Positions 27,601-37,579 of a DNA stretch of 64,000 bases are shown piece after piece. This DNA is from Zerene cesonia (Eukaryota > Arthropoda > Insecta > Lepidoptera > Pieridae): assembly GCF_012273895.1 (NCBI RefSeq), contig NC_052120.1, positions 5,084,001 through 5,148,000 of the forward strand. The letters run 5' to 3'. The notes beneath the pieces are model-generated. The model was not told the DNA's origin, ran no database searches, and was given only the letters and a program-made list of their open reading frames with translations. How positions within the stretch are numbered: the first letter of the stretch is position 1; every line of letters begins with the position of its first letter. The position numbers and the translations under genes were made by a program.

Positions 27601-30600
27601 TTTTGATTCAGGTACGATTGATGTATTATATGGATAATATTATAAAAATATGATATAAAAATACACTTTTCATAATAAAAATGGTAATTTTCTATTTAAC
27701 GCATAAAATTTCAAATGGAACTGGTATGTATTGCTTGGAAATCGGGTATAGATGTTAAATATGTGATGTGACGTTATGTAAATTATGGATGGCATTAAAA
27801 AATTTCAGGCTGGAACGGGAAACTGACATACAGTATAACTTCAGGAGATGATGATGAAGACTTTACAATATCTTCAAATGGTACAATCCATACAGCAAAA
27901 TTATTGGATAGAGAAAAAATATCTTTGTATAATTTGATAATAACAGCGAAGGATTTAGCAAATCCCCCAGAGCCTAGATTATCTTCTACTGTTCAGGTAA
28001 AAACATAAAAATCCTTCCCTAAATTTTATTTAAGACATACTAAAAATTTATCTAACCATCATAAAATCTGTGCAGGTAACAGTTCAATTAAAAGACGTAA
28101 ATGACATGGCTCCTGAGTTTGTAAGTGCTAATATGACTACAGTATCTGAAAATATTCCTCTAAATACTGTTATTATGACAATAAAAGCAGTAGACAAAGA
28201 TGAAGGGAGGAATGGTTACGTGGAATATTTTATGGATTCTAGCCCTGATGTTAACGGATATTTTTCTCTGGGAAATGTGGACGGTATTTTGCGAGCAACT
28301 GGAAAACTTGATCGAGAATTAAAATCCTCCTATACAATTACAGTAAAAGCAAAAGATAGAGGCGACCCAGCTCAAATTACAACAACAGAGATTACTATTA
28401 AAATATTAGACGAGAATGATAATAGCCCTGTTTTTGATCCTAAGCAATATAGTGCATCCGTACCGGAAAATGCAAGCATAGGTGCAAGCGTATTGCAAGT
28501 AAGTAATTTAAATTTTTCAGTTACTTGTTAAAGCATAGGTAATATTTTTTGAAGTAACATACATACCATTATTAATATTTTAGGTATCTGCAACTGATGT
28601 CGACGAAGACGCAAATGGTAGAGTAAGATATTCGATAGATTTTGGAGATGAAAACAGGGACTTTAGCATTAGTGAAGACACTGGAATAGTAAGAGTTGCC
28701 AAAAATTTGAACTATGAAAGAAAATCTCGGTATGTTCTTACAATAAGAGCTGAAGATTGTGCTAAAGATGATGTTCGATTTGATACGGCAGAGCTGTCAA
28801 TATCATTACAAGATATTAACGATAATCCACCAACTTTTTTGGACTCACCGTATTTAGCATATGTAATGGAAAACATTATTCCTCCAAATGGTGGATATAT
28901 TCTGACAGTACACGCTTATGACGCAGATTCACCGCCTTTTAATAATCAAGTCCGCTATTTTATAAAAGAAGGCGATGCTGATCTTTTTAAAATAAATGCA
29001 TCATCGGGTCAAATCTCTCTACTAAGAACTTTGGATAGAGAAGCACAAGATGAATACACGCTGTCTTTAGTTGCAATGGATACAGGTAACAAGCTTTAAT
29101 CGTCAAAATTAAAACAAACGAAATATAGATTAAAATTTTTTATATAATTAATTTTTTATATAAATAAATTATATAAAAAATATGAAACTATATTTCGTTT
29201 AAAGTTTATTACTTAAAAGATTTTTGTTAAATGGTTGAAATAATTCAATAATTACCGTTTCAGGTTCTCCTCCATTAACAGGGTCGGGAACAGTTAAAGT
29301 AATTGTTCAAGATGTAAATGACAACAGTCCCGACTTTGAAAGACAAAGTTACAAAGCGCATATCAAAGAAAACTCCCCACTTGGTACAATAATACTAAAT
29401 CCAAAAGCAATTGACAAAGATATAGGAAACAATGCTAAAATAAGATACAGCTTACTTGGGGATAAATCTGAAAGATTTGTCATAAATCCAGTTACAGGCG
29501 TAATTACAAATAATGAAACATTGGACAGGGAGGAGTGGGAAACGTATTATTTAATTGTGATGGCTCAAGATTCATCTACCACAGATCCACGAACAGCCAC
29601 AGCTAATGTCACAATAGTTGTTGATGATGAAAATGATAATACACCTTCATTTTCTCAAACAGTTTACGAAGTTTTCATATCTGAAAAAACTAAGGCAAAT
29701 GATTTTATTTTTGGTGTAAAAGCGAAAGATAATGACGTTGGTCTAAACAAAAAAATTATTTATAATTTGAAAGGGGAGCATCAGGATTTGTTCACCATAA
29801 ATAAAGAAACCGGTGTGATCAAAGCAAAAGAAGCTCTAAACAAATATAATGATAGAACTAAACTGTCACCTACATTTAATTTAGTAATTGTAGCTACGGA
29901 CTGTGGTATTTCATCTCGACAAAGCTCAGCAGACTTGATTTTAATACCCAAATCGGGAAAGAATTTCCCTAAGTTCACCGTTACGAATAAATTAACATTT
30001 ACATTCCCCGAAGATACTCCAGAAGGAGTATTAGTGACTCGTTTATCAGCTACGTCTCCCAAAAAGGGGTCTGTAGGCTTACTACAATACTCAGTAGCAG
30101 GTGGCAACGTTGGAGATGCACTACGAGTAGAACCAATGAGTGGAGAAGTTTTCATTACGGGAAAAGGATTCGATTATGAAACGATGCCTCTATACGAGGT
30201 GTGGTTTGAAGTTAGAGACTCCGACAATCCACCTTTAAAATCTTTTATAGAAATAGAAATAAAAGTTTCTGATGCCAACGATAATGCACCTGTTATTGAA
30301 CAAATGTTATATAATGCTACTGTACCCGAAGAAGAATCACCACCACAAACAGTGATAAAAATTGAAGCTCACGATGACGACTCAGATGGAAATGGAAAGA
30401 TTGCATTTAGACTCGTAAATGATTATGAAGAAACTTTCGTAATCGATACAGATAATGGTGAAATTTATACTAATATTGCCTTAGATAGGGAATCGATCCC
30501 ATTTTATGAAATCATAGTTGAAGCAGTAGACCATGGTGTACCCCAGCTCACTGGAACATCCACTGTTCTTGTAACTGTATCTGATAAAAATGATAATCCA

Positions 30601-33600
30601 CCTAGGTTTACGCGACTCTTTAGCGTGAATGTAACCGAAAATGCAGAAATTGGTTCATTTGTTATCAAAGTTACAAGTTCAGATTTAGATATTGGAACAA
30701 ATGCTAATGCTACTTACAGTTTCGTAGAAAATCCTGGAGAAAAGTTTGTGATTGATCCCGTTACAGGTAACGTGACTGTAGCGCGTCCGCTAGACCGAGA
30801 AATACAAGATGAATACATTTTAAAAGTTGCAGCGATTGATGGGGCGTGGAGGTCTGAAACACCTTTAACTATCACCATACAGGATCAAAATGATAATGCA
30901 CCTGAATTTGAATATTCATATTACAGCTTTAATTTCCCAGAATTGCAACGGAAAAACAGTTTTGTTGGACAAGTTATTGCTACTGATAAAGATAAACAAG
31001 GACCTAATTCAATTATTTCTTATTCTTTACAACAAACATCAGATTTGTTTTCTATTGATCCTGCTACCGGGGAAATTTCAAGCAAATTTACTATGAACTA
31101 TAAACGTACACCAGTCAATTCGTCACCTGAAAATACTTATTCTGTTATTGTAGTAGCTACTGATAATGGTAAACCACCCATGTCATCTGATTGCCTCGTC
31201 ACCATAAATATTGTAGATGCCAATAACAATAAACCTAAATTTAAGCCACACGAAACACTAGTACCTGTCCCACATGATGCCACGCTTGGTGAAAAGATAA
31301 TCAAGTTGCAAGCTGAAGACACTTTAGATTATGGGATTAATGCTGAAATAGAGTACCATGTTTTTAGTGGGAATGGAACAGCATTCTTTTCAGTTGATAA
31401 AATATCGGGATGGATAGTAGTAAGCAAACAATTTTATAATGTTGGGCAGTATTACAATATCAAAGTAAAAGCAGTTGACAAAGGAGTCCCACCACAATGG
31501 GATATAACAAATTTACAATTTGTTGTAACTGGAGAAAATATTCATAGCCCCAAATTTACAGCTCTAAGTTATCAAGTAATAGTGCCTGAAAATGAGCCAG
31601 TCGGATCTTCTATCCTAACATTAAAAGGTAACGATGAAGACGATGGTCCTAATGGCATAATACGATATGAAATTTCATCAGGAAATGAGGACGATGTCTT
31701 TAAAATCCACCCCGTATCAGGTGTAATTAGTATACGACGTTCACTCGATTATGATGAGGTTCAAGAATACAGACTTAATATCACTGCAAAAGATTTGGGA
31801 TTCAAACCTAAAGAGGCAACTGCAACAGTTACAATTATCCTAACAGACATTAATGATAACGCTCCTATTTTCAACCAATCTCATTACATTGCATATTTGC
31901 AAGAAAATTCACCGATAAATACATTCATATTCAGTGTAGAAGCCGTAGATGTTGATTCACCGAAAAATGCAATTATTAAGTATCGTATTATAAATGGAAT
32001 GACGTCGTTATTTAATATAGATTCTAATACTGGAAAAATATTTTCTAAGGAAATATTTGATTTCGAAGAAAAAACAACGTATAAAATAGAAGTTATGGCT
32101 GAAAACCCAGATTCGACTATGCGCAGCACTACCGAGGTTGAAGTGCATATTACAGGCGTAAACGAATATTATCCAAAGTTTGTACAACCCGTATTTCACT
32201 TTGATGTATCAGAATCTGCTGAAGTAGGTACAAATGTTGGTGTAATTCAAGCAACCGATCAAGACAGTGGTGACGATGGAGTTATTTATTATTTGTTTGT
32301 AGGATCAAGTAACGATAAAGGTTTCAATATTAATTCACAGACTGGCGTAATTAGGGTAGCTCGATACTTAGACAGAGAAACTCAAAATAGAGTTGTTTTA
32401 ACGGTGCTAGCTAAAAACTATGGAAGTATTCATGGTAACGATACAGACGAGGCACAGATCATAATATCAATTCAAGATGGTAACGATCCACCAGAGTTTT
32501 TGCGAAACTATTACGAAGCAACGATTTCAGAAGGTTCAAAGATAGGCCAAGAAGTTATACAAGTACAAGCTATAGACAAAGATGTCCGCCCGCAAAATAA
32601 TCAATTCAGCTATTCAATTATTTCGGGTAATGGAAATCAAGATTTCAAAATTGATCCTCAGAGTGGTATAATAGAAGTCACTCGGCATCTTGATCGCGAA
32701 ACTTTATCTTCTTATTCGTTAATAGTGGGTGCAATAGATACTGGAATTCCACCACAAACAGGTACTACAACTGTGAAAATAACTTTGACTGATATAAATG
32801 ATAATGGGCCTATATTTGATACAGAAAACTTCGATGGTTCTGTTTATGAAAATGAACCTCCTAATACAAGCATTACAACGCTCTCTGCAAAAGATCCTGA
32901 CCTACCTCCAAATGGTGCACCATTTTCTTATACTATTATTGGAGGAAAACATCAAAGTTTTGTAAAAGTGCAAAAACATACTGGTGTACTTTTTACTACA
33001 AGAAAAATTGATAGAGAACTTACTCCAAACCTAGAAGTAATGATACAAATAGAAGATAGTGGAATGCCTGTAATGTCTTCAAACTATACCATTCATATCA
33101 AGGTATTAGACAGAAATGATAATCCGCCAACACCAAGATCAGTCCATGTTCTTGTTTTTGCCTTTAATAATAAATTACCTCCCAGTAAGATAGCTGACGT
33201 TAAACCAAACGATCCAGATATCGTTGGTGACTATAAATGCAAAATGATTAAAGAGTCAACATCTGAAAGTACTCTTTCGCTTTTGAGTATAAGAAAGGGA
33301 TGTGACTTGTATTCTAACTCTGTGAAACCTGGTCAAGGTTATTCTTTTTCAGTATCTGGAAATGATGGAATTCATAGAGACGTTGTCTCATCAGTCAGCG
33401 TTGAGTACTTTTCCTTTGATAACAATACAGTTGAAGAATCAGTCACTGTCCGAATATTTAACATGACAGCTAACGACTTTTTATCGCATTATTATCGAAT
33501 TTTATTAGAAACGCTAAAAGTAGGTTTTAAAAATAAAGAAAGTGTATATCTGTACAGTATTAATGAAGCTAAAAGAACTTTAGATTTAACCATGGCTATA

Positions 33601-36600
33601 AAAGTAAATAACGTGATATGGAAAAGAGACAGTACGGAAAAGCATCTTAAATCAAAAGAGTCAGAAATAAAAAAAATATTAAAAAAACAAATTATACTCC
33701 CCTTTTTTCCTTGTGCTCAAAATTCATGTGAAAATGACGGCATATGTACCGATGCAATCAATGTATTGGATGACACCAAAATTACAGAAAGTTCCACTCT
33801 GATTATATCTTCACCGTTAGTGCAACATGATTATGAATGTCATTGTAATGATCGCTTTATGGGTAAAAATTGTGAAAAACGTCAAGATCCATGTTCACCA
33901 AACCCATGCAAATTCGGAGCACAGTGCAGAAAACAAGGTCACGATTTTATGTGCTTGTGTCCAGATCGAAGAGAAGGTAAAACTTGCGAATTAGAACGTG
34001 ATGATGCGTGTAGTAGCAACCCATGCAAAAATGGTGGTTCCTGCAAGGAAAGTTCGGATAGAAACTCTTTCTTCTGTCTTTGTCGACCGGGATATCGAGG
34101 AAATCAATGCGAAGGTCTCATAGACTCATGCAGACCTAATCCTTGTTTACATGGAGGGATATGTATCAGCTTAAAACCAGGTTATAAATGCAGCTGCACA
34201 AACGGTCGTTATGGTACACACTGTGAAAGCTCAACATTTGGTTTTAATGAATTGTCGTATATGCAATTTCCGACATTAGATGCTTCGACGAATGATATTA
34301 CCCTCGTATTTGCCACAACAAAATCAGATGCGTTGTTGCTTTATAATTACGGAGCTCAAACCGGAGGCAGATCTGATTTTATTGCCATAGAACTACTTGG
34401 AGGAAAACCTGTATTTTCATTTGGTGGTGCTCGGACATCAATTACTACAGTTGCTATTACAGAAACAGATAAAAATTTAGCGGATGGAAAATGGTACAAA
34501 TTAACAGCAACACGAAATGGCCGAGTTATTTCTCTAAGCATAGCTACCTGTACTGACCACGGAGACGTGTGTACGGAATGTGAGCCCGGTGACAAATCAT
34601 GCTACGACGATGATACTGGCCAAGCAGGGTAAGATAATATAATCACACTATCACACTAATATTATAAATGTGAAAGTTTGTTTTTTTGGATGTTTGTCCG
34701 TCAATCAGGCTGAAACTACTGAACGGAGTTTAAATTCTCCCTTTGGATTAAACAGGAATTTTTATATCCAGACGGAGCCGGGTCGAGCGTCTAGTATTCA
34801 ATAAAAGCATTTACCGTGCATTCGTTTTAACATGCTTTATAAAAAATAATTAGTAAATTAAGAACCTGTTAATAAATAATGAAAACAGAGATTTTTTTAT
34901 ACAAAATGCTAATATTTTCCTATGAAATGATTTGATTGCCTTTTTTTATTTTTCAGAACTTTGAATTTCAACAACGAACCTCTTCTCATCGGCGGCTTAC
35001 ACAAAGCAGATCCAGTCTTAGAACGTCCGGGACAAATACACTCGGATGATTTTGTTGGCTGTATGCACAGTATTACAATCAATGGTCGGTTATTAAACTT
35101 GACTAATCCTTTGAAAGCTCGCGGAGTTGAACCGAATTGCGATAGATCTGAAAGAGGAGCATGTTTCAAAAAGGATATATGTGGTGTAGGAGAATGTATC
35201 GATCGCTGGAAAACAAATTATTGTACATGTGGTAATAATATACTGTCATCTGATTGTAGTAACTCACTTCAAAGCATATCCGTCGGGGACAATGGATATG
35301 TAATATACACAATTTCAGAAAAACACAGAAGGATGCAATTACTTGAATCATTTTACGGTGGTAATACTGCTTGGGAGAAAAAGTTAACTAAAGGCGTGAC
35401 AAAAGCAATATCTAAAGCTACTAATCCCGCTAAGGTTTTGTCTTTTTCATTTAAAACTCATAGAAAAGTCGGTTTACTGTTTTATGCTGCTACGGAAAAA
35501 TATTATACGCTAATTGAATTAATTGAAGGAAAAGTAAGCTATACGTCAAAACAAAGTTCACTAGTAAATATGACGCAAATGGAACAACGCGATGTTTCCG
35601 ACGGAAATTGGCATAATGTAACATTATTTGGTTATGGCAGGAGCATAAAGTTGCTGGTTGACGATAGATTGGTTGGAGAAGAACTGGATGCTGCAAGCGT
35701 ACACGACTTTTTAGATCCATACTTAACTGCCATATCATTAGGCGGTGTAAAATCTGAATGGATATCATCATACAATAAGTTCGAAGGATGTCTAGCAAAC
35801 TTAACTATAAATAATGAGATTCAACCATTTATTGGAAACGGTAGCATCTTAAGAGATGTTACACGCAAGGGAAAAATAATTTCGGGTTGTCATAGCGCTT
35901 TCGGAGCTGGATTAACTCAAAACCCTGATCCATTAAGTATTGGAATTACATTGGTTATTTCGTTTTTCATAATATTAATTGTCGCTATATTGGTGTCCTT
36001 TATTGTATTTCGTCTGCGCAAACAGAAAAAGGAGAAAGCTGGTGTTCCAAATGTAAAAAGTAATGTGGTACACACTAAGCAAAATGGTGGTCCTGCAATG
36101 TTAAATGCACCAAATTTAATCGCTGGTACCAATGATAGTCTAATGAATAGAAATATACATAGTAATGAAACGAGTTTAAACAGTTACATGTCCGAAAATG
36201 CAGATATAATGAGAAACGTTGGCCATATTGTAGGGCCGGAACTTCTATCCAAAAAGTATAAAGATCGTGAAATAATGAATATTGATCCACCTAGACCACA
36301 ACGGCCGGATATAATTGAACGCGAAGTAGTGGGAAAAAGTCCAGCTCTTAGAGATGATCACCATCCACCCCCGCCACCATCAACTAACACATCCCACTCA
36401 CATAATCATGACCATCCCAGTGGTATGGATTTGAATTCAGAAGTTCCTGAACATTATGATCTGGAAAACGCTAGTTCGATTGCACCTTCAGATATAGATA
36501 TTGTATATCACTACAAAGGGTTTAGAGAAGCAGCCGGTGTTCGGAAATACAAAGCGACGCCTCCTCCACTTGCAAGTTACCACCACAAACATCAGACTCC

Positions 36601-37579
36601 ACAACATAGACATTCTCCTCATCATTCAAGTGGTTATCCACCAAGAGTACTACCACAAGCTTCACAACCACCTCCTCAACCAAGACAGCATCAAACGACA
36701 CCTTTAGCTCGACTTTCGCCAAGTAGTGAACTGAGCCAACAACCCAGAATACTGACTCTTCACGACATATCAGGAAAGCCACTCCAGAGTGCTTTATTGG
36801 CAACAACTTCTAGTTCAGGTGGAGTCGGTAAAGATGCCTTACATAGTAATAGTGAACGGAGTTTAAACAGTCCAGTAATGTCCCAATTGAGCGGACAAAG
36901 CTCTTCAGCAGGTAGAAAAACACCTAACGCATCTGCTCAGGCGCAACAAGTATCAGTGGGCTCTGGAGCAGTAGGCCTAACTGCAGAAGAAATAGAAAGA
37001 ATGAATGCAAGGCAACGTACCTCAAGTTTAGTATCCACCTTAGATGCAGTATCAAGCTCTAGTGAGGCTCCACGTAGTGGCGGTGTTAGCCATCATATGT
37101 CACACAGGCATCACTCTCCACCAGTAGACAACAGAAGTTCAACAGGATCAGATGATGAAAGTGGTAATGACAGCTTTACGTGTTCAGAAATAGAATATGA
37201 CAATAATAGCTTAAGTGCGGATAAACCTGATGACGTAAGAAGACAAAATGTTAATAGCACAAGTAATAATAAAAAACCAATATTACCACCGCCATACGAA
37301 AGTTTTGACTCGTCATTTCGTGGTTCATTAAGCACTCTAGTCGCATCGGATGACGATCTCGCTCCTCATGTGGGTTCAGCATTGTATAGACAAGCTAACG
37401 GCTCTCCGGCCCCGGCCACTCTAGGCTGGGATTATTTATTGAATTGGGGTCCCAACTTTGAGAGCATGATAGGAGTTTTTAAAGACATTGCTGAACTACC
37501 TGATTCTGTCAATGGCCGAATGTCTTCATCTTTAAGGCTTCCTAATGGAACGCCAAAACCATCCGAAGAATATGTTTAA
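9363..37579 (+). CDS. ft: fat protocadherin (Fat/FAT4 type), 3' part of the gene, eight exons
   Basis: Giant single-pass cadherin. By family, Fat sits at the apical membrane, binds Dachsous on neighbouring cells, and controls planar cell polarity and Hippo-dependent growth. Coding exons: 9363-9671, 10192-10425, 27410-27611, 27809-27996, 28076-28498, 28584-29085, 29264-34628, 34957-37579, all with GT-AG borders and matching phases (0,0,1,0,0,1,2). They sum to 9846 nt, or 3281 aa plus stop. Module order is 18 complete cadherin repeats (mean about 105 aa), EGF x4, LamG, EGF, LamG, one TM helix and a 522-aa cytoplasmic tail. The family usually has 34 cadherin repeats, so about 16 repeats and the signal peptide lie off the left edge. 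EGF/LamG modules exclude Dachsous. The cytoplasmic WDYLLNWGP and GVFKDIAELPD motifs and EEYV end favour Fat over Kugelei/Fat2. The gene spans two assembly gaps and an inverted duplicate contig that must be removed from its third intervening stretch (10426-27409). Confidence 0.93.
9672..10191. repeat. fat intron carrying a lepidopteran-type retroposon remnant (about 9925-10100)
   Basis: Inside the intron, text around caccggcttcacccgtcgtac, then gaaatccgtctagcagtttgtgcgaaaacattcc, then acatacacaaacacaaa, follows the order of a very common lepidopteran short retroposon. A related piece is at about 56297-56480. Old copy, boundaries approximate. Confidence 0.5.
10192..10425 (+). CDS. ft: fat exon: first two thirds of a cadherin repeat
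   Basis: Acceptor ttctag, donor gag|gtgaga. 78 codons, phase 0/0. It opens with the calcium linker VTDTNDNPPVF and stops after LDYEE, in the middle of a cadherin repeat. The missing strand (TPHYILVTQAQDNG) is supplied exactly by the exon starting at 27410, with no frame change. This is the key evidence for how the contigs should be joined. GC content is markedly higher here than in the other fat exons. Confidence 0.93.
10426..12106. other. fat intron, left part, running into an assembly gap
   Basis: AT-rich, no coding potential seen. Contig sequence ends at 12106 without visible overlap with the start of the contigs at 13107 or 26491. Confidence 0.85.
12107..13106. other. Assembly gap of exactly 1000 N
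   Basis: Round-number run of N, typical of a scaffolding spacer of unknown true size. Open frames running through it are meaningless. Confidence 0.99.
14402..17024 (-). CDS. ft: Duplicate allele of the last fat exon (LamG/EGF/LamG, TM, cytoplasmic tail)
   Basis: Mirror of 34957-37579. The encoded last-exon protein appears identical in both copies, ending in EEYV and stop. Probably the other haplotype rather than a second gene; do not count it as a paralogue. Confidence 0.88.
17181..17342 (+). repeat. Retroposon remnant in the last fat intron, haplotig copy
   Basis: Mirror of 34639-34800; see that entry. Here the element reads in its conventional direction (tactagacgctcgacccggc... to ...ataatattagtgtgat). 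Confidence 0.55.
17353..22717 (-). CDS. ft: Duplicate allele of the giant fat exon
   Basis: Mirror of 29264-34628, open throughout. Four amino-acid differences from the right arm were seen: N for T (mirror of 30038), S for G (31627), F for Y (31895) and S for T (32681). All are single-base changes of allelic type. Confidence 0.88.
22781..22865. repeat. Hairpin-forming inverted repeat in a fat intron, haplotig copy
   Basis: Mirror of 29116-29200; same 13-bp perfect terminal inverted repeats. Confidence 0.75.
22896..23397 (-). CDS. ft: Duplicate allele of fat exon 28584-29085
   Basis: Mirror exon with the same splice sites; no amino-acid difference noticed. Confidence 0.88.
23483..23905 (-). 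CDS. ft: Duplicate allele of fat exon 28076-28498
   Basis: Mirror exon. One replacement: isoleucine here versus threonine in the right arm (SSYTI-I/T-VKAKD), base 23640 against 28341. The adjoining intron carries several further SNPs next to the acceptor (tatacag here, tgtgcag in the right arm). Confidence 0.88.
23985..24172 (-). CDS. ft: Duplicate allele of fat exon 27809-27996
   Basis: Mirror exon, same phases; no difference noticed. Confidence 0.86.
24370..24571 (-). CDS. ft: Duplicate allele of fat exon 27410-27611
   Basis: Mirror exon and the 5'-most one in this arm. No further exon follows before the gap at 25491, just as no earlier exon precedes 27410 in the right arm. Confidence 0.86.
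24968..25282 (+). other. GC-rich open frame in the fat intron, haplotig copy
   Basis: Mirror of 26699-27013; predicted peptide identical in both arms. See that entry. Confidence 0.3.
25491..26490. other. Assembly gap of exactly 1000 N at the centre of the palindrome
   Basis: Both arms begin at the same base (ctataaataaatatagc-type sequence on one side, gctatatttattg on the other), so both alleles were broken at the identical point, as at a unitig boundary in an assembly graph. Confidence 0.99.
26491..27409. other. fat intron, right part
   Basis: Ends in a good acceptor (ttctttatttcag). Contains the GC-rich block at 26680-27030 described separately; the rest is AT-rich. Confidence 0.85.
26699..27013 (-). 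other. GC-rich block with a 104-codon antisense open frame in a fat intron
   Basis: The minus strand is open for 104 codons from ATG (27013) to stop (26699). The predicted peptide begins MNFPYNRSPKL, has no signal peptide, membrane helix or domain I recognise, and is rich in charged residues. The DNA is far more GC-rich than the surrounding intron, with CpG-containing motifs. No splice or expression evidence. It may be a conserved intronic enhancer that happens to be open, an old exonised insert, or a small intronic gene. Function unknown. Confidence 0.3.
27410..27611 (+). CDS. ft: fat exon: completes one cadherin repeat, starts the next
   Basis: Acceptor tttcag, donor cag|gtacga. Phase 0 in, phase 1 out. 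It supplies TPHYILVTQAQDNG, the VIDLNDN calcium linker and the first part of the next repeat up to DFDSG. Confidence 0.93.
27809..27996 (+). CDS. ft: fat exon: body of a cadherin repeat
   Basis: Acceptor atttcag, donor cag|gtaaaa. It enters in phase 1, joining DFDS to GWNGKLTYSI, and leaves in phase 0 after LSSTVQ. It carries the LLDREK core of the repeat and has no start codon of its own. Confidence 0.92.
28076..28498 (+). CDS. ft: fat exon: complete cadherin repeat plus start of the next
   Basis: 141 codons, phase 0/0. The preceding linker is LKDVNDMAPEF (DxND followed by M instead of N) and the following one is LDENDNSPVF. Acceptor tgtgcag, donor caa|gtaagt. Residue T at 28341 is I in the other allele. 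Confidence 0.93.
28584..29085 (+). CDS. ft: fat exon: cadherin repeat with LQDINDN linker
   Basis: Acceptor ttttag, donor cag|gtaaca, phase 0 in and 1 out (DTG split). Contains the SATDVDED and DINDNPPTF calcium motifs and the LDREAQDEYTL core. Confidence 0.93.
29116..29200. repeat. Hairpin-forming inverted repeat filling half of a short fat intron
   Basis: Perfect 13-bp arms aaacgaaatatag (29116-29128) and ctatatttcgttt (29188-29200) enclose a second inverted pair, attttttatataatt and aattatataaaaaat. The intron is only 178 bp (29086-29263). It may be a MITE-like remnant or an AT-rich palindrome. No clear target-site duplication was seen. Confidence 0.75.
29264..34628 (+). CDS. ft: Giant fat exon: 12 cadherin repeats, EGF x4, start of LamG
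   Basis: 1788 codons open without interruption. It carries the last 12 complete cadherin repeats of the ectodomain, most with DxNDN linkers and LDRE cores. Three linkers lack the calcium motif (29935-29973, 31521-31560, 32139-32178). After the last linker (VLDRNDNPPTP, about 33107) comes a cysteine-poor membrane-proximal stretch (33130-33700). Four EGF modules follow at about 33710-34230, each with six cysteines and SNPC-type starts. A laminin-G domain begins at about 34240 (FGFNELSYMQFP) and continues into the next exon. The donor agg|gtaaga leaves phase 2. Single enormous exons of this kind are known in Fat genes. Confidence 0.95.
34639..34800 (-). repeat. Lepidopteran-type retroposon remnant in the last fat intron
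   Basis: On the minus strand it reads tactagacgctcgacccggc, then gagaatttaaactccgttcagtag, then gacggacaaacatccaaa, ending ttataatattagtgtga. This order (decayed cgacccggctccgt head, primer-like middle, ataatattagt tail) is that of a very abundant lepidopteran short retroposon. It lies in the 328-bp intron 34629-34956 and is present in both alleles, so the insertion predates the haplotype split. Confidence 0.6.
34957..37579 (+). CDS. ft: Last fat exon: LamG, EGF, LamG, transmembrane helix, cytoplasmic domain
   Basis: It enters in phase 2 (GG+A, glycine) and reads TLNFNNEPLLIGG, the end of LamG1 with its GCMHS cysteine. A fifth EGF (about 35150-35270, CGVGECID) and LamG2 (about 35275-35840, WHNVTLFG and FEGCLANLTIN) follow. 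One hydrophobic helix lies at about 35933-36010, followed by the stop-transfer RLRKQKKEK. The 522-residue tail has histidine/proline-rich low-complexity stretches (HHPPPPP, about 36360; HHKHQTPQHRH, about 36580) and serine-rich stretches. Near the C-terminus it has PPPYESF, WDYLLNWGP and GVFKDIAELPD, with EEYV at the end. In Fat and FAT4 this tail recruits polarity and Hippo effectors; which motif binds which partner here is inference. Confidence 0.95.

Noticed and set aside
14646..37335. Many 60-125 codon frames antisense or out of frame to fat exons
   Set aside because: All fall within confirmed fat exons in another frame, have no recognisable domains, and mirror each other in the two arms.
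34957..37579. Dachsous or Kugelei (Fat2) instead of Fat
   Set aside because: Dachsous lacks EGF and LamG modules. The C-terminal WDYLLNWGP and IAELPD motifs with EEYV fit Fat/FAT4 better than Kugelei. Based on family knowledge without alignment.
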